Shown here: in pieces, positions 12,269 to 23,275 of the stretch
Numbering within the stretch: position 1 is the first letter of the stretch
Layout of the letters: every line of letters begins with the position of its first letter
NCBI GenBank assembly: GCA_036873135.1
Contig: JAPTYO010000001.1
Coordinates: forward strand, 40,882,774-40,946,773
From: Clarkia xantiana subsp. parviflora
Taxonomy: Eukaryota > Streptophyta > Magnoliopsida > Myrtales > Onagraceae
Reading direction: 5' to 3'
Length of the DNA stretch: 64,000 bases
The notes under the pieces: generated by a model
The model's database searches: none
The model's input: only the letters and a program-made list of their open reading frames with translations
What the model was told of the DNA's origin: nothing
Program-made: the position numbers and the translations under genes

Positions 12269-13987
12269 CTGCTTATTTGCTGTTGCGGGAAGCCCTCCTA
12301 CATATACCTGCCTCGCATGCCTAGTAGCCTGCAGTTCATAGACAAACAATTCATAATGTATTCACAAAAACATGGAATTGAACATTAAAGATAGGAAAGT
12401 AGTTAACCAGAGTGTGAGGATCAATCATGCACACCTGGTGAGTCATTCATTGAACATGCATAATAGAATGAGAGCCAAATTGCTGAAAGTAGTACTACAT
12501 AATATCAAATAATCAATATTATAAACAAGTGCGGATTAGGTGAACCTAAAGAACACGACGAAGAAAGAACATGCAACAAAGGAAGTTAAGATACTCAAAC
12601 ATCAAAATAAAATATTTGAGGATACTATTAGACTCCAATTACATGTTCTTAATATTACATCCCAATTAGAAAATATTATAAATGCTTAAGGAGCATCTCT
12701 AGTGATTTAGATAGTAATACTTACAGATGGGAACCGTAATGTCACTAGAATCTTTTACAATGAGCAATGTCACCAAAATATTTTCTCTTTCCCCTCACAT
12801 CTATTGGTTGTGGGTTGAATTACTAATAAACTTTTGAAAGAATAGTTTAAGCAATATTGTTTTGTAAACACCAGAGACCAAAATATTAGTTGACTCGGTC
12901 TTATCTCTATGTATTTTACTTAAAGTTATAATATCCCAGATCCATAATCCTTGACACATTTAAGGAATACATATTATGTAGAACCATTGCTCTGATAGGG
13001 AGAAGCCAAATGAATAGCAAATTGTCAGTAACATATGTAGAAATGTTATTCCTTCATATAATATCAAATCTAACTTCATAAATATCAAATGTTATTCCTT
13101 ATTCCTATTACGGAACTTGACTCTGTTAAAGTTCGCATGTTTTACCAGTGCATCACAGTTGATCAACTCATTGACATGAATGAGAAACAGACATACAATA
13201 AGCAATTTTTATGAAACATAACTAACAAGACATACCGGGCCCAGTAGTTAATGGGAACGTATTTAGGGATTTCTGGAATTGGTGGACTTGGCACTGGAAA
13301 TTGACCTAACATTTAAGTCGCATGTTAGAATGCAGCTACAGTAGAAGGAGCTGATATATATCCTCTCTATTAATGTTTCCCCACAACACAACCCAAAAGG
13401 TAGATTAATACCTAACTCATTTTGAATTTACATACCAAATCCAAAATGAATGAAGAATATACCATCTCTGCAATGGAAGAAGACGATTTAAATAAACTAT
13501 CACAATAGACAATAGTTGCAATTAGAAGTCGAACAAGACCTATCATACCAGTTAACTGATTCATCCTTAAAAAAAAAGCTAGAAGCTGCTCATGTATTGT
13601 CACACAGTTGGGCAAGAAGCCCAAAATTGTCTTCTTACAACAAAAGACAACACACAAAACAACAAATAAACACAAAAACCAAAAGTCTCTTAGTTCCATA
13701 TATATCTTGTGAAGAAAAAATTAAATTCAGCCATGTCCATCAGGGACCCTAAAGAGCTAATTATATTTGGATAAAATAGAGAATACTTAGCTTATCAAAA
13801 TGATACCATCATATTTCGTACTAACTTTCCACACTATAAAACCAAAAGAAATAAGTTATAGACGTATATTACGATACATGTCTGAAGATGGTGCTTACCA
13901 CCAAGAGTTGCAACAACACGAGCAACACCACCACCTGACATAAGAGTATAAGCAGGGGGTGCCATGTCAAAACCAGTAATCATTTTG
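12269..13987 (-). pseudogene. U2AF large subunit (U2AF65)-like gene fragment
   Basis: Three minus-strand exons are visible. 13899-13987: KMITGFDMAPPAYTLM, like the conserved GFDMAPP of plant U2AF65. 13236-13305: GQFPVPSPPIPEIPKY, joined in phase. 12269-12328: ATRHARQVYVGGLPATANKQ, the entry to the first RNA-recognition motif. U2AF65 binds the polypyrimidine tract during 3' splice-site choice. The second and third exons do not join in phase (phase 2 against 0). The N-terminal RS domain and the rest of RRM1-3 were not found down to the rps1 fragment. I therefore call it a fragment, although a gene with missed exons is possible. Confidence 0.65.
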
Positions 13988-14224
13988 CTGCATGAAAAAG
14001 AGCACCACGACATCTAGTTAGGTTTAGGGTTTGTGACAAAATGTATTCATGTTCACATTAAATTCGCAGCAAAATATTGATTATTTTCTTTCTTCTAGTT
14101 GTAGTATATATGAAATACGAATATATGGAAAACTTAGACTTGCACACTTGAATAATAATTGTAATACTCATTATTCAGTCAATTATTCAAAAGTAAATAA
14201 TTGTAATGCTCTTCATCCACTTGA

Positions 14225-15253
14225 TCATTGGGGCATAGGTATCATAAATAGGGTTATCATAAGAAGCATCATAAGCAAGTACCTCTTCAGCATTGTCGGT
14301 GAACAGACCCCGTGTGCCAGTGGTGATTTTCGACACTCAGACTGTCTATGGCCAGGTTCACCACACTTGAAACATCGCAAACCGTCACCGCGACCTTGAT
14401 GGGGTGGGGGTGTCGTAGAAGCTCGCACAGGTGGGAGAGATGGCTGTTGCTGTTCGGTGGTTCCGCGGGGGTTGGGTGCAGATGGACCACTGGAACTGGA
14501 TTTGTCGAAACCTGGTATTAGCACGCCGAGCTGTTTGTTTCTCCGCATGTAAGGCACGTTGATATGCTTCAGACACACTCAGAGGATCAAACATGTTGAG
14601 CACGTCCTGTAATTGCACACGCAGACCACCGATATAACGAGAAACCATCTGATCAGAGGATTCAGAAAGGTCAGTGCGAGCCTGCAGCTGGTAGAATTCC
14701 TGAGTATAGTCATCAACGGAACGAGCGCCTTGACGAAGAAGTTGAAAGTGTTGATAAACTTCTCGGTCGTAATTATATGGCAAGAACACAGCCCTAATCT
14801 TCCTCTTAAATTTCTCACAGTTTGTGATCTTCGCCTTACCCTGACGAACACGGGAATTCTTCAATTGTTGCCACCAGGCTTGCGCGTGGCCACGCAGACG
14901 GGTAGCAACTAGGAGCACACGCTTGTCATCTGGAACCTCCTTGTAATCCAGTAATTCTTCCACTTGAGTCAGCCAATCGATAAAGTCATCACCTTTAAGG
15001 CCACCATTGAATTCCGGTATGTCCATCTGAAACCCTAGTTCCCAACGCCTGTCTGGTGCTGGTTGGTGATATCTTGCGAAAGGGTTATCAACAGTGAGGG
15101 TCTCATCATCTTCATGATTATGGACTTCCTCCAATTGTTGTGTAACTTATCAATCTGACGTTGTTGTAATTCGTAGAGACGCCACTATTCGTCGTTGCCT
15201 GTCGGTGGTTGACCTCCAGCACCTTGACCTTGAGCCGCACGTCTCGGTGGCAT
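14225..15253 (-). mobile_element. Ty3/gypsy retrotransposon fragment: gag with CCHC zinc knuckle, frameshifted
   Basis: On the minus strand an ATG at 15251-15253 begins MPPRRAA. One stop codon follows. Then a long frame (15134-14385) carries a Retrotrans_gag domain: MDIPEFNGGLKGDDFIDWL, RLRGHAQAWWQQLK, a VDDYTQEFYQLQ motif. After a frameshift near 14570 the frame goes on to the zinc knuckle CFKCGEPGHRQSEC (about 14330). No protease, reverse transcriptase or integrase follows, so the element is truncated at about 14225. The stop and the frameshift show it is dead. Confidence 0.85.
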
Positions 15254-15268
15254 AGCGCAGGATCGACT

Positions 15269-15283
15269 GGAATCTGATACCAA
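15269..15283 (-). other. Retrotransposon primer-binding site (initiator-tRNA-Met type) next to an LTR remnant
   Basis: The minus strand reads TTGGTATCAGATTCC just upstream of the gag start. TGGTATCAGA is the usual plant primer-binding site complementary to initiator tRNA-Met. The LTR should end at about 15293 (a TGTTGCA end) and extend to higher coordinates, about 15300-15800, but its start was not located. Confidence 0.7.
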
Positions 15284-15799
15284 TCTGATGCAACATGATG
15301 GTGGGATAGGAGCGTAGAAATTCGTTGATTCTATAAATACCCGAAATTAAACGCAGGATAAGGAAAAAACCTCGATTTTCTGATTTATCAATAACTAAAT
15401 GTAAAATTCGGCCAACAGTGTCTTAAATAGAAAACCCTAATCTTTGAAATAACCGAAAATAACGAACAAGTCCCAACTAAATTGAAAACTAAAAAAAGAA
15501 AAAGAAAAACGACATGAAATAACATAAACATGCGATTTTGACCCCTCAGATGATGGAATTTGGCCAAAAAACAGCGCAATACATGGCGTAGCGGTGATTT
15601 TGGACCAAAACGTTGTTTCCGCCCGAAAAACACTATTCACGCGTCAAAATCTGAACGTTCGCCAGAAAAACACTATTCACTGCCAAATATCTTCGAAACT
15701 ATTCGGTACCGCCTACATCATCATGTGTATTACCGAAAATTACCCAATAATCTATTATTCTTATTCTTATATTATTCATGCTTAAAATAATGCATGTTC

Positions 15800-17200
15800 G
15801 TTGGTTTAGAAGTCTACGAATAATAATCGTATAATAATAATTAAGAAAGTTGACATATATTATTAAGTTCACATTCGAAACCCGCATCTTGCAGTGATAT
15901 GATTCATATATATAGCGCGCCAAAAATAAGAAGAAGTAAATATCTAGGCTTAATAAACCGACTTATTTAATATATATATATAACATGTTGTTGGTGTGGT
16001 TACAGGGTGTGAGTGTATGCGTTTGTTATACATAAGTCTCAAAAAATCTAAAACCATAAGTATGATAATTTAAATATTAAGTAATAGGACTACTGTAGAA
16101 TCACCATTACTAATTTTTTTTTATTTTTTATATGTCCTTCCTACTTAGTGACCTGGCTCTATACTAATTTGTCTTTCCTCTCTACTTAATTATTATTATT
16201 ATTGTCTACTGGTTTTTTAGTTTTTTTTAGCAAACTCCAACATTTTTTTTTAGAAATAAATGCTTAGGGAAATTAATTCACTAGAGTTTGATGTGATGGA
16301 AGTAGATTCATTCAATTTATAGAAATACAAATAATATTTTTAGAAGAGTCTTAGAATTTATATAGTTTAATTATAATCACAACAATGTAAATTATAATTA
16401 AGGTCATTTTAGTATTATATATATGTTCTTTGTAAAAGGTACTACTATATATATCAAATCAACGTAAATTTACATGCAACTATCATATGCAACTATCAAC
16501 ATCTAGTATATATATTCAGTGTGAGAGCGCTAACACATTTCGACAACGAATAATTATTATTAGAAGAAAAATGGCCGCATTTAAAACGAATCATATCAGT
16601 TAGGTAAACCAACATAAATGAGAGGATAGTAGCGATTTTCAAAATAAATTCTCCCACTCAGAGTATTTATATAGCGGGGTTCATTTATGTGGTATATAAT
16701 TTTATTATCATTTTTTACGTTGTAACTTCATTTTATATGTGAGTTTTTCAACTTGTTTTAATTACGTGTGCAAACTTCATGATCAAATCCGTTCACGTCA
16801 TACTGAATATAATTGAGTGATTGGCAGTATATATATAATTGAGTGAGCTAGAAATCTGTCATATAAGTGAATCCCGATCTAGCAAAATGTCCAAATTATT
16901 TAATTTTCTAAATTTCAACTAACAATTTAATAATTAACCCTAACTCCATTTTACTTTGTGATTTCTCCGTTTCTCTTTAATCACGTGTGTGTATAAACGA
17001 CTTCGTCCATACTATATTAAATATAATCGACTGAGCTAGGAATCTATCCATACAAGCGAAATTTTAGCTAATAAAAAATAATCAAAGTACCCAAATTTCA
17101 GCTAATAATTTAATAATTAATAAATATAACCTAAAATTATCAGGTGAACTTGGTATTTACATATTATAATAACTAAATCATGACATATATCAAATTTATC
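15800..17200. other. AT-rich intergenic stretch, nothing recognised
   Basis: There is no open frame of note. Short A/T runs and ATATAT tracts only. It includes the presumed far end of the LTR remnant. Confidence 0.5.
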
Positions 17201-17204
17201 GATA

Positions 17205-17395
17205 CCGATATGAACCCAAAGTTCGTTGGACCAATTGGTAAAGCGAGTTGTGTTTTTAAGGGCAACCCGATGTCGAATCCCGCTGGAGTCGAATCCCGCT
17301 GGAGACGCTTCCTTAGGAAGCCCTTAGGGAGGACTTTAACATTAACGCTCCCTACCCGAATTTGTAGAAGCAATCTTGTATATATTAAAAAAAAA
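17205..17395 (+). mobile_element. tRNA-derived SINE with poly(A) tail
   Basis: A box-A-like stretch (TGGACCAATTGGTAAAGCG, 17228-17246) is followed by a box-B-like GTCGAATCCCGC near 17272. The latter is immediately duplicated, so box B occurs twice about 16 bp apart. The body ends in a run of A at about 17385-17396. These are the RNA polymerase III promoter and tail of a SINE. No coding capacity. Confidence 0.72.
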
Positions 17396-17657
17396 AAGCC
17401 TTATGTTTCTAAAAATATTAATAACCAATACTTTACCATAAACCAGCCCAAACCTTAGGAGTGAGAACGAAAAAATATATTAATAACCAACATTTTACAC
17501 GTCTTACAAACAAACTGGTACGAGCATGAATTATTCCAAGGTTTGACACTTAGATACATCGAATTAAAATACACGATAATATACAGTATTATTCAACTGA
17601 TCATACAGGCTCGGGACGAGACAAACCCCTAATTAACAACATAATACTAAATTATAG

Positions 17658-20600
17658 TCAAAATACATGCAAACTAGAAGGCGATACACTTAGAATGTCA
17701 AATATATCGTTCAAGTAGTTCTTATTTTCCTCTCCACCACCATTATAGACGTTGTTATTGCTCACATTGATCATGCTATCCCCATAATACGGTATATTAA
17801 ACGATGACGTCATCGTCGACTCCATTAGGTCAGTGATTCGAACCATGTTGCTTCTGCAGCTCTCTTCCCAATTATATGTCTCTCCTTTGGCTAGGTGTGA
17901 CGTCATCAAGTCACGAAATCTCGACTCTAGAGACTCGGGACCGTGGGTCCACGAGGAAGATGGTTCAACTCCTAGAAGGCGGTTCGGCACGGGTGCGGAA
18001 ATAGGGTTAGGGTTCAATTTGGATTTTTCTTGGACGTTTCGAGCCTCGGTTTCGAGCCGGGTGCTCTCCCATTGAGCAATGTGGCTCAGATTAGCCATGT
18101 CCTTAGACTTGGAGGCGGTCGAACCGACCGGTTTGTGGGTCACCGGATCGATACCCATCCAGACCAGCTTTTTTTTCATATGAGAATTCCAGTAGTTCTT
18201 TATTTCATTGTCGGTTCTCTTTGGGAGATGAGCTGCTATTGCTGACCACCTATAAAGAAAATGAAATCATTAAGTTGCAACAAGATAATTGTTCAAAATG
18301 ATGTAAATGTTCACCACTTCGTCTTATAACTAGAAGTTTTAGATTCAAACTCTAACAATGAGAAAATATTTATGGTTAATAAACAAATTGCTACTCGAAC
18401 TTAGATCAATTTACAAATCGCTACCTGAACTTTATTTTTATTTTTATTTTTTTAAATTGGCTATCCGAACTTTCAATTTCAGAGCATATTTCCGCCACAT
18501 GAACTTTCAATTTCAGAGCACGTTAAATTGGACAGAAAATGAGCATGTTTCCGCCACATGGAGTCTTTTCATGTGTATCAAATATAGATTCAAACACAAA
18601 TTGAAAGTATTACAAAGAAATACCTCCAATTGGATGCTCAGTTGAAATATAAAGTTCGAGTTGGGAGGAAATCCAATTGAACATCTAATTAAATGTATTT
18701 TGTTGTAGTACTTTCAATTTATGTTTGAATATATTTTTTAGTACACATGAAAAGTCTCCACAAGATAGAAATATGTACATTTTTCGTCCAATTTGACAGA
18801 AAGTAAAATAGATGTAACAATTTGCTTGAAATTTAAAATTTAAGTAGTCAATTTAAAAAAAATTCAAATTCAAATAACGGTTTGAAAATCAGTCAAATTG
18901 GAGTAGCAATTTTTATATTTTATGCGTGCATAGTGGAGTATTATTATTTTAGAGGTGGGCCAAAACATACATACATAGCATGTTGCCCTAGAGCACTTGA
19001 GATGATTAAAATTGCCTTTTAAAAACCGACATAAAAGTTTTTACTGAAAGCAGAGTTGCAGCACAAACAATGTGTGCCTTGTACTTTTGTTCCATACACA
19101 CGGTAATGATGAACAACAGTCAATGTTCCTTGTACTTTGTTCCAAATACATAGTAATTAATAATAACAGTTGAAGAACTAAGAATAATTTTATTGATTAA
19201 AACTAACTTTTAAAGACTTTCAACTAACGGTACGTGAGTTTTAAAATTATTAGCTTATTTTTATTATTATTTAAAGTTTTTAACTATTTGTAGTGTGACT
19301 TATCATGTCAGTCACGACTCAGTTCATCTAGTTCTGGGGTTTAATGACCCGAACACGTGCCAAACGTGTTCATTTAATTTGGGAGACAATGTCTAGTTAT
19401 TATGAGTCTCAGTCAGGACAAGCCTCCTAGCTCAACCAATTGAGAAATGAACGATTTAAAGTTTTCACCCGCTAAACTGAGGTATAGAGTTTGCCTTACC
19501 CGACCTCATCTTATACATGGTCTCTTAGACTAGCTGAACATGATTGACATGAGATAGAGCTAAAACGAGTGTCCTAATTTTAGGAATTAAATTATAACTA
19601 ACTGGCAAATCAAAATTTGAAATAACTGAAACTTCACAAACAGATAGTTGAAAATAATTTTAATTACCTGTTCCCTAAAAGTGCATGAAGCTGGATCATG
19701 GTTCGTTCCTCCTGAACGTCGAACTTGCCTCTCTTGATATCAGGGCGAAGATAGTTACTCCACCTCAGTCTGCAACTCTTCCCACATCTCTGAAGGCCTA
19801 ATATCACAAATCCAATAACAAAATAAGGTTAATAATTATTGAATTGCTAGCCTGTATTTGCGTAGTTAATTTTTTTTTTTTTTTAATAATTCACTAGGTC
19901 AAATTTTACATGTATTAAAAATGGCTAGCACCATTAGGATTTTCGTCTAGTAATGAACAAAAACGTTGCAATTTGCTAACTGTTATTTCGGCTATCGAAA
20001 AAAAATTGCAATATAATATTTAGTCAGTTCTTCACCACATGGGTGATTCCGTTTACGTAAGACAAAAATTCTAACGAAGCTAACAAACTGTACGCATAAA
20101 TAGATGAACAAACAAAATATCTTTTATTTATCTTTTTGAATAATACACTAGGTCAAATTTCGAATGTATGTAAAAATTGCTAGCTCCATTAATATTTCCG
20201 TCTAATAATGAACAAAAACGCAAATTGCTAACTGATATTTGGACAGTCGGAAAAAATTGCTATATAACATTTAGTTAGTTCTTCACCACATGGATGATTC
20301 CGTTCGCGTTAGACGAAAATTCTAACTTGAGCTAACAAACTGTACGCATGAAATAGCTGAACTAACAAAATGTCAATTCCGAATGTATGTAAAATTGCTA
20401 GCTCCATTAAGATTCATGTCTAATAATGATGAACAAAAATGTTGCAAATTACTAGCTGATATTTTGACAGTCAAAAAAATATTGCTATATAATATTTAGA
20501 CAGTTCTTCATCACATGGTGATTCCGTTCACGAAAGACGGAAATTCTAACGGAGCTAACTAACTGTACGCTGAAATAGCTTAACTAGCAAAATTTTCAAA

Positions 20601-20817
20601 CAACCTTCAATTTGATAATTAACCCACGTATATATAGTATATTTTACATAATTTGCATGGTTTTTTTATTCTGAAAAATATATAATATATGTATATATAT
20701 ACCAGCTTTAGTGGGCAAAGCTTTCCAGCATCCATGGCCGTGCTTTTCGATATAATCCACGAGCTTCTTATCTTCCTGCTGCGTCCAGGGACCTTTCTTC
20801 AACCTAGCTTTGCCCAT
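17658..20817 (-). CDS. R2R3-MYB transcription factor, MIXTA/MYB16-like (subgroup 9)
   Basis: A complete gene of three exons, 20703-20817, 19668-19797 and 17658-18249, in the usual plant MYB arrangement with phases closing, giving 278 residues. R2: [20 protein letters not shown] with three regular Trp. R3 starts [20 protein letters not shown] and ends [18 protein letters not shown], with Phe replacing the first Trp as is normal in plants. Downstream, [13 protein letters not shown] matches the motif of MYB16/MYB106/MIXTA, which control epidermal cell shape, trichomes and cuticle. The N-terminus is short: MGKARLKKG lacks the common SPCC segment. The start at 20817 is chosen because it precedes the MYB repeat directly; an in-frame ATG lies 27 bp upstream. 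The acceptor of exon 2 is TATTAG at 19798-19803, needed for [10 protein letters not shown]. Confidence 0.93.
18355..18930. mobile_element. Eroded MITE in MYB intron 2 (AAATTGCTAC family)
   Basis: The left side reads AACAAATTGCTACTCGAAC, then TACAAATCGCTACCTGAAC. The right side has the complementary words down to GGAGTAGCAATTT. The same family occurs at 34781-35262 and, split by a retrotransposon, at 49130-49445 plus 60201-60420. Target duplication not found here. Confidence 0.65.
19885..20600. repeat. Three tandem copies of a 220-260 bp repeat in MYB intron 1
   Basis: Copies start near 19887, 20146 and 20368. Each has the order CACTAGGTCAAATTT, TTGCTAGC(T)CCATTA, TCTAATAATGAACAAAAA, then TTCTTCACCACATGG(G), GATTCCGTT and TAACAAACTGTACGC. 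They are about 80 percent alike by eye and belong to the family also present in LSMT intron 2. Confidence 0.7.
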
Positions 20818-21024
20818 GGCGAGAGTTATTAACTGTATATACAAACACAGTCTTCTTCTGGTTGTTAGTTAAATTTACTAGAGAAAGAAATAAAGGATAA
20901 GGAATTTATAGATGGCGAGAGTGAGTGATGGTGTAATGTCACGATCCCAGTATTATAAATATTTTCAACGGCTCTAGCTCTAGATTGCCGACAATGTAAT
21001 TAACATGCGCAGAAACTAATTCAT

Positions 21025-22095
21025 TAATTTGGATCTGAAATCTTGCCGGCCGGTGGGATCAGCATATCCCTCGGAGAAGATTATATATATATACACGCTA
21101 TCTAATATTATATATGCATCATCGTATATTGATTTGGGTTAATTATGAGTTTGGGTATCAATTGGTTAGCTAAAGTTTATTTTTTAATAATTTGGATTTT
21201 TGTTTGAAGTTTCACTAATGTTGAAATTTGGTGTCTAGTGTTAAAATGATGTGTCATGGGTTTCATTTTTTATGAAATTTGGTGTCTCGGGTGATTATTT
21301 TAGAGAAACTAATTCCGAAGAAATCGTCTGTCAAATTCGAGCTCTCATGAACACTCCCTTCTCGTGACCTTGTCGGGACCGTCACCTAAGAAGCTGGCCA
21401 CATTTGTACAAGTAAAACCTGCTCCGTTGTCGCTAGAAATTGCTTCACACTACTCTGTTGGAAACTTTTTCTCTTGGATGTTCAAGTTTTGGGGGAAATT
21501 TGACGACTTTGTGAAAAGTAAATAGTGATGGATTATGAGTAAGTGAGTGGGTTGATGAAAACGATTGAAGGGATAGGAAAATGTGCACGGAGACTCTAAA
21601 TATCAATAAAAATGAAACTTAGGACTGTCTATTTTAACATTTCAAACTTTAGACACCAAATTTCAACATTGGTAAAACTTCAGACAGTTTATAGGTTATT
21701 AATCCTAACTATATATTAGTTCAATTTTTATATGTGTATAATTTATTAGCTCAGTTTATTAGGATTTATATTTATATATATAATTTTGGATGGAAATGGG
21801 TTATGTGACCAGCATGTATGGATGATCGAAAAATCTGGTAAATTGGTAGCTGGTGTTTGAGTATTCAAATAAGTTAATAGTTGATGAAATTTTGTATTGA
21901 ACGTTTTGCTAGTTTAAATTTTATTTATATAAAAATAGCTAAATAATATTTGGAAAATCGAATAAATTGCTAATTGGCATTTAGATAATCAAATAACTTA
22001 CTAATTTGGATCTGAAATCTTGCCGGCAGGAGCAGCACGCATATCTCTCGGAGACGATTATATATAGATATATATGCTTCATCGTCCATTATCCA
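21025..22095. repeat. Duplicated ~100-bp MYB-upstream segment around a MITE
   Basis: AATTTGGATCTGAAATCTTG followed by CCGGC, CATATC(C/T)CTCGGAGA and a TATATA tract occurs at about 21029-21130 and again at 22008-22095. Between them, about 21138-21710, lies an element with inverted ends (GGGTTAATTATGAG against GGTTATTAATCC, and TTGAAATTTGGTGTCTA against TAGACACCAAATTTCAA), a MITE whose target duplication I could not fix. Confidence 0.6.
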
Positions 22096-22560
22096 AAGTT
22101 TATCTTTTAGAACAATTTATTCGTTCAAGTTTCATATGCGATTAGTTTGCTAGCTCGGTTAAGATTTATGTCTAATTTGAACGGAATTGATAAAATGTAA
22201 CTTGCATGCGATAATCGAAAAATGTGATAAACAATAAATTGTTTAGTTGATATTTGGGTAGTCGAATAAATTGCTAGTTGATGATGTTTTTTATTGACAA
22301 ATTTGTTAATACATATTTTATTTGTGTATAAATTATTAACTGATGTTTGGGCAGTCGTACAAATTGCTAGTTATACTTATGCAGTCGAACAACTTATTTA
22401 TTATTTTCTTTTTTACGTAGTGACTCCTTTTAAGTAAGACGGAAATCTTAACAAAGCACAAAGCTAAGAAACAAACCGTAAATATAAAATAATTGAGATA
22501 GCTAATAAAAAAAATTAAAATTCGTTGGATGTCAATCATTTGCTAGGAATATGATAATTA
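21720..22560. repeat. Further copies of the intron repeat family
   Basis: The order TTAAGATTTATGTCTAATTT, AATCGAAAAAT, TAATTGATATTTGGGTAGTC-like words and AAATTGCTAG recurs here at least three times in degraded form. It matches the repeats in the LSMT and MYB introns. No gene. Confidence 0.45.
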
Positions 22561-22844
22561 ACCCTAGATTTTTTGTCACGTGTATACAGATCAACCACAC
22601 GTACGCTAAGCGCATATTATATAATAATATTATAATAAAGACGTTACTTGTATGCATTTAAATATGTAAGAATGTTGAACTGCATTTGATTTAGCGAATA
22701 TAATATTATTGCATCGTATATGTCTTGTGTTGCTTCTTATCGTTATTTATAATGAAACAAAAAATATAAAATAGTGAACATAGGGTTACAAAAGCTAATG
22801 TACCAATTATAATTAATCGTTAAGTCGTGATTGAAAAAAAAAAC

Positions 22845-23275
22845 AGATTGTGAGCAGGAGAGCTCGAACATTACGTAGCGGGATGGGTTTATAGGATTGC
22901 CACTATTACTAGCCCATTTCTTTTTTTTGGCAAAAAATATATAATTTATTTATTGTTTTGAAAAAACAGGAACATGTTAATGACGACTCTAGTCCATCTA
23001 ATTACGTAATATTTAGATTCTTCTACTTATTTGAGATTTTTTCCGACTGGATGTACATAATAAATAGTGCATGCATTAGCACCGTAAACATAGATATGCC
23101 AACATCCTATTATAGTCAAGAATTCAGCTCGTTAAGCTCAGTTCTAATCACCTCTTTTTATACCTGGCGTAATATGTGAGTCAGATGAGACCTGTTATTT
23201 TAATTAGGTCAACGCGCGAGGTGATTCCTCAATAGCTTCGAACCTGAGATTTCGAAACAAAACCGCGTAGAAGTA
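22845..23275. mobile_element. Fragments of a T-tailed SINE family, in opposite orientations
   Basis: 22845-22925 is the 3' end on the plus strand: AGCAGGAGAGCTCGA, ACTAGCCC, then a T run. 23050-23275 is the body on the minus strand, with the same words as the copies at 62190-63712 (for example GTCAGATGAGACCTG and a box-B-like TTCGAACCTGAGA). Both pieces are truncated. Confidence 0.55.

Noticed and set aside
19380..19560. tRNA gene or SINE head (CTCAACCAATTGAGAAATG on the minus strand reads like box A)
   Set aside because: No box B at the right distance and no cloverleaf could be drawn.
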